Positions 1-5,761 of a stretch of DNA of 14,664 bases are shown piece by piece. The stretch is from positions 1,283 to 15,946 of the forward strand of contig DPRC01000047.1 in assembly GCA_003537695.1 (NCBI GenBank), written 5' to 3'. The notes under the pieces are model-generated. The model saw only the letters and a program-made list of their open reading frames with translations, searched no databases and was not told where the DNA came from. Each line of letters opens with the position of its first letter. The stretch's first letter is position 1. A program made the position numbers and the translations under genes. This DNA comes from Polaribacter sp. Lineage in GTDB: Bacteria; Bacteroidota; Bacteroidia; Flavobacteriales; Flavobacteriaceae.

Positions 1-1400
1 ATATGGTAATCTTCATATTTATAACTTCCTAAATCACCATTTAAAACAGCAGAAATCATTGCTCTTGTATATTTTAATGGCATTCTTCTACCCACTCCGT
101 ACTTACCTCCGGACCAACCTGTATTTATTAACCAAACGTTTACTCCTGTATCTTGCATCTTTTTACTTAACATCTCTGCATACTTCGCAGGATGTAAAGG
201 CATAAAAGGTGCCCCAAAACAAGCTGAAAAACTAGGTGTAGGCTCTACTACCCCAGCTTCTGTTCCCGCTACCTTAGCAGTGTAACCCGAAATAAAGTGG
301 TACGCTGCTTGATTTGGCGTTAACTTCGAAATTGGAGGCAAAACACCAAAAGCATCCGCCGTTAAAAAGAAAATGTTTTTTGGGTTTTTACCGATGGATG
401 GCTGTTGTATATTGTCTATGTGATAAATAGGATAACTCACTCTCGTATTTTGAGTAATAGAAGTATCTGCAAAATCGATGTCTCCTTTTTTATCCATCAC
501 CACATTTTCTAAAATCGCTCCTTTCTTAATAGCTGCGAAAATTTCTGGTTCTTGTTCTTGCGATAAATTGATCACCTTTGCATAGCAACCCCCTTCGAAA
601 TTAAAAACACTATTTTCTTCAGTCCAACCATGTTCATCATCCCCAATCAAACTTCTGTCTGGGTCTGTAGAAAGTGTTGTTTTTCCAGTTCCAGAAAGCC
701 CAAAGAAAATTGCGGTGTCCCCTTCTTTACCAACGTTTGCGGAGCAATGCATTGGCAATGTGTTTTTGTAAACTGGCAATATAAAGTTTAAGGCAGAAAA
801 AATTCCTTTCTTAATTTCACCTGTATATCCCGTGCCACCAATTAAAGCTATTTTTCTTGTAAAATTTAAAATAGCAAAATTATGTTGGCGTGTACCATCT
901 ATTTCAGGGTCTGCCATAAATCCTGGTGCATTTATGACGGTCCACTCTGGACTAAAGCTTTCTAGTTCTTCCTCTGTAGGTCTTAAAAACATGTTGTATG
1001 CAAACATATTACTCCATGGGAACTCTGTAACTACTCTTATATTTAATTTGTAGTCTGCGTCCGCACAAGCGTAAGAATCTCTTACAAAGATCTCCTTTTC
1101 GGAAAGATAGGCCGTAACCTTAGTGTACAATGCATCAAACTTATGTGAATCGAAAGGAAGGTTGATATCACTCCACCAAACTTCTCCTTCTGTAATCGCA
1201 TCTTTAACTATAAATCGATCTTTTGGTGAGCGACCTGTAAATTCCCCCGTATTTATAGCAATTGCACCTAAAGAGGATTCAACTCCTTGGGATTTTGCTA
1301 AAGTTTCTGAGTGTAATTCATTAGATGACAGTTGGTAACGAATTGTGGCATTTTTAATTCCTAAGCTTTCTAACGAAATCGATTTCGTATCTGGACTCAT
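1..1400 (-). CDS. pckA: Phosphoenolpyruvate carboxykinase (ATP), partial (C-terminus beyond left edge)
   Basis: Converts oxaloacetate plus ATP to phosphoenolpyruvate, CO2 and ADP, the committing cytosolic step of gluconeogenesis. I translated the minus strand from ATG at 1398-1400 (MSPDTKSISLESLG...) and the frame stays open to the left edge, giving 466 codons of the usual 530-540. Family signatures appear in order: INTGEFTGRSPKDRF near residues 50-65, LPMHCSANVGKEGD near 210-225, the kinase-type P-loop GLSGTGKTTLS near 232-243 (bases about 672-707), the metal-binding LIGDDEHGW after it, and NTRVSYPIYHI further on. Lys and Thr of the P-loop and the following acidic residues are intact, so the visible part looks functional. 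The gene lies 71 bases downstream of the DUF423 gene on the same strand but has its own promoter. The identity is secure; only the last 70 or so residues are unseen. Confidence 0.97.
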   Translation of the reverse strand, partial: MSPDTKSISLESLGIKNATIRYQLSSNELHSETLAKSQGVESSLGAIAINTGEFTGRSPKDRFIVKDAITEGEVWWSDINLPFDSHKFDALYTKVTAYLSEKEIFVRDSYACADADYKLNIRVVTEFPWSNMFAYNMFLRPTEEELESFSPEWTVINAPGFMADPEIDGTRQHNFAILNFTRKIALIGGTGYTGEIKKGIFSALNFILPVYKNTLPMHCSANVGKEGDTAIFFGLSGTGKTTLSTDPDRSLIGDDEHGWTEENSVFNFEGGCYAKVINLSQEQEPEIFAAIKKGAILENVVMDKKGDIDFADTSITQNTRVSYPIYHIDNIQQPSIGKNPKNIFFLTADAFGVLPPISKLTPNQAAYHFISGYTAKVAGTEAGVVEPTPSFSACFGAPFMPLHPAKYAEMLSKKMQDTGVNVWLINTGWSGGKYGVGRRMPLKYTRAMISAVLNGDLGSYKYEDYH

Positions 1401-1435
1401 TTCTTTTTTTTTTAGTTGAATTTATAATTCTAGAG

Positions 1436-1464
1436 CAAAATTAAACAATATTTTTTTACAGCAA
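1436..1464 (-). promoter_or_regulatory. Bacteroidetes-type promoter of pckA
   Basis: Read on the minus strand there is a TTG -33 box (bases 1464-1462), an 18-base spacer, and a TAATTTTG -7 box (1443-1436) that matches the Bacteroidetes consensus TAnnTTTG. Initiation about 7 bases further on would leave a leader of roughly 30 bases ending in an A-rich tract just before the ATG at 1400. There is no Shine-Dalgarno sequence, which is usual for this phylum. The promoter sits entirely in the gap between DUF423 and pckA. Confidence 0.7.
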
Positions 1465-1471
1465 ACTTATT

Positions 1472-1861
1472 TTATAGTTTTTTATTCATCCATGCCTTAT
1501 TACTAAAAATAACAATCATATAACACCAAGACAAAACCAATATAAGTCCGCCTAAAGGAGTAATAAACCAAATAGATTTTGCCGTTATTTTTGTCAATTG
1601 AATCAAATAAATAGAACCTGAAAAACAAGCGATTCCAGAAAAAATAAGATAACTAATCGTGTTTTTCTGAGCCACAGAAAAATTATTGTATGTATTCACA
1701 AACAATAGCACAATTACGTGATACATCTGATAGCGCACTGCTGTCTCAAAACTGAGTAATTGCTGCAAGGTTAAACTTTCTTTCAAAGCATGTGCGGCAA
1801 AAGCACCCAAAATGATCGCTGACATCCCTAAAAAAGAAGTAATTATAAGATTTTTAAACAT
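1472..1861 (-). CDS. DUF423 family small membrane protein (YgdD-like)
   Basis: A protein of about 129 residues with four hydrophobic segments (roughly residues 3-25, 42-57, 66-86 and 94-116), so an inner-membrane protein. The N-terminal GAFAAHALKESL is the typical GAF(G/A)AHAL signature of DUF423 (E. coli YgdD), and the central Tyr-Gln-Met-Tyr-His stretch also fits the family. The molecular function of DUF423 is not known. The frame extends to a GTG at 1867, but the ATG at 1859-1861 two codons later gives the N-terminus MFKNLIITS usual for the family, so I prefer it. The gene is divergent from the saccharopine dehydrogenase-like gene, with 74 bases between the starts, and is followed by pckA on the same strand. 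Confidence 0.85.
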   Translation of the reverse strand: MFKNLIITSFLGMSAIILGAFAAHALKESLTLQQLLSFETAVRYQMYHVIVLLFVNTYNNFSVAQKNTISYLIFSGIACFSGSIYLIQLTKITAKSIWFITPLGGLILVLSWCYMIVIFSNKAWMNKKL

Positions 1862-1873
1862 TATCACTAGTTT

Positions 1874-1905
1874 TTGTTAAATTTTAAACATTTGACGTAC
1901 CTTCG
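1874..1905 (+). promoter_or_regulatory. Candidate promoter of the saccharopine dehydrogenase-like gene
   Basis: TTG at 1874-1876, a 21-base spacer and TACCTTCG at 1898-1905, which differs from the Bacteroidetes -7 consensus TAnnTTTG at one position. Initiation would fall near 1912, leaving a leader of about 24 bases before the ATG at 1936. The spacing is within the normal range; the single mismatch keeps confidence moderate. Confidence 0.5.
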
Positions 1906-1914
1906 TATTTCATA

Positions 1915-1922
1915 CAAAAATA
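1915..1922 (-). promoter_or_regulatory. Candidate -7 box for the DUF423 gene
   Basis: The minus strand reads TATTTTTG here, a full match to TAnnTTTG. Initiation near 1908 would leave a leader of about 47 bases to the ATG at 1861. I found no clear TTG at the expected -33 distance, which would lie inside the start of the divergent gene. The box is only 9 bases from the plus-strand -7 box, so the two promoters overlap. Confidence 0.4.
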
Positions 1923-1935
1923 CATTATTTATCAT

Positions 1936-3306
1936 ATGAAAAACATCTTAATTATTGGTGCTGGGAAATCCAGTTCCGCACTCATAAAGTATTTGCTAAA
2001 TAAAATCGAAGAAGAGTCTCTCTTTTTAACGATCGGAGACATCGCTACGGAAAATGCTGAAAAACTGCTGAAAAATCATAAAAATACAAAAGCAATTATT
2101 TTAGACGTTTTTGACAAAAAACAACGCGAAGAGCAGATTGTAAAAGCGGACATTGTCATTTCAATGTTACCTGCGAGGTTTCACCTAGATGTAGCTAAAG
2201 ACTGCATCACGTTCGGAAAACACATGGTTACTGCTTCTTATGTTTCAGATGAAATGAAAGCATTGGATTCTTTAGCAAAAGAAAAAGGCTTAGTTTTTAT
2301 GAATGAAATTGGCCTAGACCCAGGAATTGATCACATGAGTGCCATGCAAGTGATTGACAAGATTAAAGATGCAGGTGGAAAAATGCTCTTATTTGAATCT
2401 TTTTGTGGGGGAATCGTTGCTCCAGAAAGTGATACAAATTTATGGAATTATAAGTTTACCTGGAACCCAAGAAATGTGGTTTTGGCAGGACAAGGTGGTG
2501 CTGCGATGTTTATCCAAGAAGGTACTTACAAATACATTCCATATAATAAGTTATTTAGAAGAAGTGAGTTTTTAGAAGTAAATGGAAGCGGGAAGTTTGA
2601 AGCCATTGCAAACAGAGATTCTTTAAAGTACAGAAGTGTGTACGGTTTGGATGATATTCCTACAATGTACAGAGGAACAATTCGGAAGGTTGGCTTTTCC
2701 AGAGCTTGGAATATTTTCATACAATTAGGGATGACCGATGACTCCTACACAATCCAGGAATCTGAAAACATGAGTTATAGAGATTTTGTAAATTTATTCT
2801 TAGCCTACTCGCCATCAGATTCTGTAGAATTAAAATTACGTTCTTACTTGAAAATAGATCAAGATGACGTTATGTGGGAAAAACTTGAAGAACTTGACCT
2901 TTTTAGTACTGAAAAGAAAATTGGACTAAAAAATGCAACGCCTGCCCAAATGCTTCAAAAAATCCTAGAAGAATCGTGGACTTTAGGAGAAGATGATAAA
3001 GACATGATTGTAATGCAACATCTTTTCGGATATGAAATGAATGGAGAAAAGCATCAAATAGAGAGTAGTTTTGTTGTTTTAGGAGAAAATCAAACCTATA
3101 CAGCAATGTCTAAAACAGTTGGCCTACCAGTTGGAATTGCTACTTTAAAAATTCTTAAGGGTGAAATTAAAACTCCAGGGGTTCAAATTCCAATATCTAG
3201 AGAAGTATATGGACCAATTTTAAAGGAATTAGAAGCGCATGGAATAAAATTTACTGAGAAAAAAACTCCTTATTTAGGATACAATCCGAACAATGTAAGG
3301 GGATAA
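1936..3306 (+). CDS. Saccharopine dehydrogenase family protein (LYS9-type, NADP-dependent reductase)
   Basis: A 456-residue cytosolic oxidoreductase. The N-terminal Rossmann fold opens with GAGKSS at residues 8-13. The motifs MLPARFH (77-83), SYVSDEM (101-107) and EIGLDPGIDHM (124-134) are the active-site and substrate-contacting blocks of L-glutamate-forming saccharopine dehydrogenases, and the length matches the yeast LYS9 type (about 450). The C-terminal half (from about 140 to the PISREVYGPIL block near 420) is the catalytic/dimer domain. Family members interconvert saccharopine with glutamate and aminoadipate semialdehyde; in Bacteroidota, which make lysine by the diaminopimelate route, the true substrate is uncertain and could be lysine catabolism or another opine-like imine. 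No lysine genes adjoin it. The ATG at 1936 is the first in frame after the candidate promoter. Family assignment is firm, substrate is inferred. Confidence 0.88.
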   Translation: MKNILIIGAGKSSSALIKYLLNKIEEESLFLTIGDIATENAEKLLKNHKNTKAIILDVFDKKQREEQIVKADIVISMLPARFHLDVAKDCITFGKHMVTASYVSDEMKALDSLAKEKGLVFMNEIGLDPGIDHMSAMQVIDKIKDAGGKMLLFESFCGGIVAPESDTNLWNYKFTWNPRNVVLAGQGGAAMFIQEGTYKYIPYNKLFRRSEFLEVNGSGKFEAIANRDSLKYRSVYGLDDIPTMYRGTIRKVGFSRAWNIFIQLGMTDDSYTIQESENMSYRDFVNLFLAYSPSDSVELKLRSYLKIDQDDVMWEKLEELDLFSTEKKIGLKNATPAQMLQKILEESWTLGEDDKDMIVMQHLFGYEMNGEKHQIESSFVVLGENQTYTAMSKTVGLPVGIATLKILKGEIKTPGVQIPISREVYGPILKELEAHGIKFTEKKTPYLGYNPNNVRG

Positions 3307-3321
3307 ATACATGCAATTGTC

Positions 3322-3367
3322 AGGAACGGAGAGCGCATCGAAAACCTAAAAAGAGCTTTTCGTTCCT
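3322..3367. terminator. Possible hairpin terminator between convergent genes
   Basis: Between the stop of the saccharopine dehydrogenase-like gene (3306) and the end of trmN6 (3387) there is an inverted repeat AGGAACG (3322-3328) / CGTTCCT (3361-3367) with a 32-base loop. An alternative nested pair is CGAAAA (3339-3344) / TTTTCG (3357-3362). Neither is followed by a good T-run, so this is only a candidate end signal for one or both convergent transcripts. Confidence 0.3.
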
Positions 3368-3386
3368 AACAATAACAAAGTAAAAA

Positions 3387-4115
3387 CTACATTTTAATAT
3401 AAAAATCGCGCGTCAAATTTTTATAAGCTTCTGTATATTGATGCCGCTTGATCTCTATCACTAAGTGTGTTTCTATTATTTCTGAAACTTGAAAAGAAAA
3501 CTCTAATAAGATTCTTTTTATTTCTGAATTTGGATTTCCTTGTACACTGCAAAATCTATTTAAAAACAAGTTATTTTCGTGGGCAATACTCACAAAATTT
3601 TCTTTTTCTTTAAACGGAATGATGACGGCGAAATGCCCCGTCTTTGATAAAATTTTTGAAACACCTAAAATGAGCTCTTGAAAAGATAATGATGAGGTAA
3701 AGCGTGCTTTATTTCTTGATGCATCCGCGGTTTCAAAAGTATCTGTATAAAAAGGGGGATTAGAAATGATCAAATCATAGGTTTCTTCCTCAGCACTAAT
3801 TTCCATTGCAAATTCCTGGAAGGAAGCGTTGTAACAATACAAGCGATCACCCCAATCTGAACTTTCAAAATTTTCTACCGTTTGCTCATAAGCATTTTCA
3901 TCAAGTTCAACAGCATCTATAGTCATTGCATCTGAACGTTGTGCAAGCATTAAAGAGAGGACTCCTGTACCTGCACCAATGTCTAAAATAGTATCTGGGT
4001 AGTTGTCAACCGCGCACCATGCACCTAACAATACACCATCTGTTCCTACTTTCATGGAAGTTTTATCCTGATGAACTGTAAACTCCTTAAATACAAATGG
4101 TTTTGAGTGGATCAT
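3387..4115 (-). CDS. trmN6: tRNA1(Val) (adenine(37)-N6)-methyltransferase
   Basis: A 242-residue class I SAM-dependent methyltransferase of the TrmN6/YfiC family, which in E. coli methylates N6 of A37 next to the anticodon of tRNA-Val. The sequence shows the family's KVGTDGVLLG (22-31), SAM-binding motif I with DIGAGTGVLSL (45-55), and the catalytic NPPF motif (119-122) that flips and holds the adenine. Length fits the E. coli protein (about 245). The ATG at 4115 is the first in frame and leaves a short N-terminus before KVGTDG as in relatives. The gene is downstream of the rpsP-rimM-tRNA unit on the same strand but separated from it by a terminator, so it needs its own promoter in 4116-4241; I could not identify a convincing -7 box there. 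The specific tRNA target is inferred by homology. Confidence 0.9.
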   Translation of the reverse strand: MIHSKPFVFKEFTVHQDKTSMKVGTDGVLLGAWCAVDNYPDTILDIGAGTGVLSLMLAQRSDAMTIDAVELDENAYEQTVENFESSDWGDRLYCYNASFQEFAMEISAEEETYDLIISNPPFYTDTFETADASRNKARFTSSLSFQELILGVSKILSKTGHFAVIIPFKEKENFVSIAHENNLFLNRFCSVQGNPNSEIKRILLEFSFQVSEIIETHLVIEIKRHQYTEAYKNLTRDFYIKM

Positions 4116-4241
4116 TTTTAATTTTAAAAAGGCTTCAAGTAGTATTTATAGGCCTAATGGATTCAATATATACCTCACAAGTTGGTTTATTAACACACTC
4201 GTGAAAATAAAATAAACCCACTTATTTCTTTTTGAAAATAA

Positions 4242-4269
4242 AAAATCTTTGACAAATGTCAAAGATTTT
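4242..4269 (-). terminator. Rho-independent terminator of the rpsP-rimM-tRNA-Ser unit
   Basis: A perfect 13-base-pair inverted repeat AAAATCTTTGACA (4242-4254) / TGTCAAAGATTTT (4257-4269), with the central A-T pairs probably opening to a tetraloop or larger. On the minus strand the hairpin is followed by a T-rich tract (complement of 4241 downward). It begins only about 7 bases after the end of the tRNA gene, so it would end the transcript just behind the tRNA. Confidence 0.8.
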
Positions 4270-4275
4270 CTTTTG

Positions 4276-4362
4276 TAGAGAGGAAGGGATTCGAACCCTC
4301 GATACCGTTACCAGTATACTACCTTTCCAAGGTAGCGCCTTCGACCACTCGGCCACCTCTCT
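4276..4362 (-). tRNA. tRNA-Ser (anticodon GGA)
   Basis: An 87-base class II tRNA. The acceptor stem pairs AGAGAGG (4362-4356) with CCTCTCT (4283-4277); A (4276) is the discriminator. The D arm contains GCC...GGC, the anticodon stem CTACC/GGTAG encloses the loop TTGGAAA with anticodon GGA at 4328-4326, a long variable arm follows as expected for serine, and the T arm has TTCGAAT with AGGG/CCCT. It reads UCC and UCU codons. CCA is not encoded, so it must be added enzymatically. The first two bases are the last two of the rimM stop codon (TAG, 4363-4361), so the tRNA must be released from the rpsP-rimM transcript by RNase P unless a promoter inside rimM exists. Confidence 0.96.
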
Positions 4363-4885
4363 ATAAATACAAGTCAATCAACCCTTTTGGAGTTTCAACT
4401 TCTATTGTATTGTTTTCTCTATTTACCTTTTTAATAAATTCATCCACCATCGGAATAAAAACTTCCGTTCCGTCTCTATCGATTTCAAAAAGAGGCTGTG
4501 CCGCTTTGTCATTGATATGCACAATCTGACCAACTTCACCGAAATTAGCGTCTACAACGGTAAAACCAATTACTTCATGAAAATAAAACTTATCTCCAGA
4601 TAATTTTGGTAATAAGGTTGAAGGCAAATAAATTCCACATTTTAAAATTGAATCTGCTTCCTCATCGGAATATACATCTTCGAACTGAACACGCAATTGA
4701 TTTCCTTTGTGTAATGAACTTTTTTCAATAAAAAATGGAACCAGGTTGCTGCCAAATTCGACATAAACCGATTCCATTTCTGTATACAACTCAGGCTCGT
4801 CGGTATCTAGTTTGATAACTACTTCCCCTTTAAAACTATATTTTGTTACGATTTTGCCTAAATAAAAACAATCTTCTTTACGCAT
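4361..4885 (-). CDS. rimM: 16S rRNA processing / 30S maturation factor RimM
   Basis: A 174-residue ribosome maturation factor that helps assemble the 30S head, binding uS19. The N-terminal RimM beta-barrel (about 5-90) opens with FYLGKIVTKYSFKGEVVIK, matching the usual G-x-I-x-x-x-x-G/F-x-G-E-V block. The C-terminal PRC-barrel (about 98-172) contains FYFHEVIGFTV, the PLFEI strand, and the PMVDEFIKKVN...I segment, with the family's typical GLIDLYL-like end. It starts 19 bases after the rpsP stop, an arrangement conserved across bacteria (rpsP-rimM), so the two are co-transcribed. The stop codon TAG at 4363-4361 overlaps the 5' end of tRNA-Ser by two bases. Confidence 0.95.
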   Translation of the reverse strand: MRKEDCFYLGKIVTKYSFKGEVVIKLDTDEPELYTEMESVYVEFGSNLVPFFIEKSSLHKGNQLRVQFEDVYSDEEADSILKCGIYLPSTLLPKLSGDKFYFHEVIGFTVVDANFGEVGQIVHINDKAAQPLFEIDRDGTEVFIPMVDEFIKKVNRENNTIEVETPKGLIDLYL

Positions 4886-4904
4886 CCTCGTGGCTCTTTA
4901 TAAT

Positions 4905-5447
4905 TTATTCTGCTGCTTTTGCTGCTGCTTCATCAATTGTTTCTGGAGCTTCTTCAGCTACCTCCTCAACTTTTGCCACCTCAACAACCTCTTCAACAAC
5001 TGGCTTAGCTGCTTCAATTCTTGCTTCGTTTACGGCCTTTTCTGCTGCAAATGCTGCTGCTTTCGCATCAGATTGTGCTTGAGATAAACCCGCTGCTTTG
5101 TCAGAAATTTTAGCTTCTTTCTCCTCTACCCAAGCTGCAAACTTAACATCTGCCTGCTCCTGAGTTAAAGCACCTTTTCTAATACCACCAACTAAATGGT
5201 TTTTTAACATTGCACCTTTGTAAGATAAAATGTTTTTTACGGTATCTGTTGGTTGTGCACCATTTTGCAACCATTCTACAGCTTTATCAATATTTAAATC
5301 GATAACTGCAGGGTTAATGTTTGGATTGTAAGTACCTATTTTCTCTAAGTATTTACCATCTCTTTTTGCACGAGCATCCGCGGCAACGATCCAATAGAAT
5401 GGTTTCCCTTTTTTTCCGTGTCTTTGTAATCTAATTTTTACTGACAT
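4905..5447 (-). CDS. rpsP: 30S ribosomal protein bS16 with long Ala/Glu-rich C-terminal extension
   Basis: A 180-residue protein. Residues 1-85 are the bS16 core: MSVKIRLQRHGKKGKPFYWIV-type start, the ADARAKRDGKYLEKIGTYNP block and the LSYKGAM end, which bind 16S rRNA in the 30S body. E. coli bS16 is only 82 residues. The remaining 90 or so residues are an extension: a charged helix-like stretch (about 95-140) and then a low-complexity tail rich in Ala, Glu and Val. Such tails are common in Bacteroidota bS16, with no known function to my knowledge. It is the first gene of the rpsP-rimM-tRNA-Ser unit. The ATG at 5447 is fixed by the conserved MSVKIRL start. The Ala/Glu tail has GCT/GCA-rich DNA, which creates spurious long open frames on the opposite strand. 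Confidence 0.96.
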   Translation of the reverse strand: MSVKIRLQRHGKKGKPFYWIVAADARAKRDGKYLEKIGTYNPNINPAVIDLNIDKAVEWLQNGAQPTDTVKNILSYKGAMLKNHLVGGIRKGALTQEQADVKFAAWVEEKEAKISDKAAGLSQAQSDAKAAAFAAEKAVNEARIEAAKPVVEEVVEVAKVEEVAEEAPETIDEAAAKAAE

Positions 5448-5463
5448 AATTTGTTAATTTTTT

Positions 5464-5478
5464 AAGGTTCTCGACCTT
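5464..5478 (-). promoter_or_regulatory. Small hairpin in the rpsP leader
   Basis: A five-base-pair inverted repeat AAGGT (5464-5468) / ACCTT (5474-5478) with a five-base loop, lying 16 bases before the rpsP start in the predicted leader of roughly 60 bases. It could be a ribosomal-protein leader structure or chance. There is no evidence here for a named riboregulator. Confidence 0.2.
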
Positions 5479-5516
5479 GGTTATTAAAAATCTTACCATC
5501 TCGTAGTAAGTGGGCG

Positions 5517-5524
5517 CAAAAATA
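5517..5524 (-). promoter_or_regulatory. -7 box of the rpsP-rimM-tRNA-Ser promoter
   Basis: The minus strand reads TATTTTTG followed by CGCCC, a full match to the Bacteroidetes -7 consensus. The best -33 candidate is a weak TTT at 5545-5543, 18 bases upstream; a proper TTG at 5558-5556 is too far. Initiation near 5510 gives a leader of about 60 bases. Confidence 0.55.
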
Positions 5525-5709
5525 CAAAACCTTTTTAAACTTAAAGTAGATTTATCAATATTTTTTATAGCGTTTAGCCGGACCGGCACTACTCCCTTTT
5601 TTCTGAAGCTTAAAAAGAGCTAAAACAGACTGTTCAACAACAAACACAGCGCCTTGCAAAAGATAAACAATGGTTGATAACTTCCTTCTAAATTCTATTC
5701 AAAAAAATG

Positions 5710-5717
5710 TAAATTTA
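5710..5717 (+). promoter_or_regulatory. Candidate -7 box of dnaE
   Basis: TAAATTTA followed by CAC differs from TAnnTTTG at the last position only. It would place initiation near 5724, with a leader of about 38 bases before the dnaE ATG at 5762. No TTG lies at the expected distance, so support is weak. Confidence 0.3.
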
Positions 5718-5761
5718 CACTCCGTTTAAACAAAAAATCAGTCAACAAATAAACCTTTTTC

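Larger units (their letters stand above)
5448..5761. other. Divergent intergenic region between rpsP and dnaE
   Basis: This 314-base stretch holds no gene I can support. It contains the -7 box for rpsP near its left side, a -7-like box for dnaE near its right side, the small rpsP leader hairpin, and a GC-rich interrupted palindrome GCCGG-A-CCGGC at 5577-5587 that stands out in AT-rich sequence. The middle (about 5590-5690) shows nothing recognisable. Confidence 0.6.

Noticed and set aside
832-1338. Two plus-strand open frames of about 70 codons
   Set aside because: They lie antisense within pckA, which has clear family motifs in its own frame; the frames resemble no known protein.
4843-5087. 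Plus-strand frames rich in Ala, Ser, Phe and Cys
   Set aside because: They are the mirror of the Ala/Glu-rich tail of bS16; low-complexity GCT/GCA codons keep several frames open.
5670-5730. Short plus-strand frame starting ATGGTTGAT upstream of dnaE
   Set aside because: It is under 20 codons, overlaps the likely dnaE promoter and has no similarity to known leader peptides.
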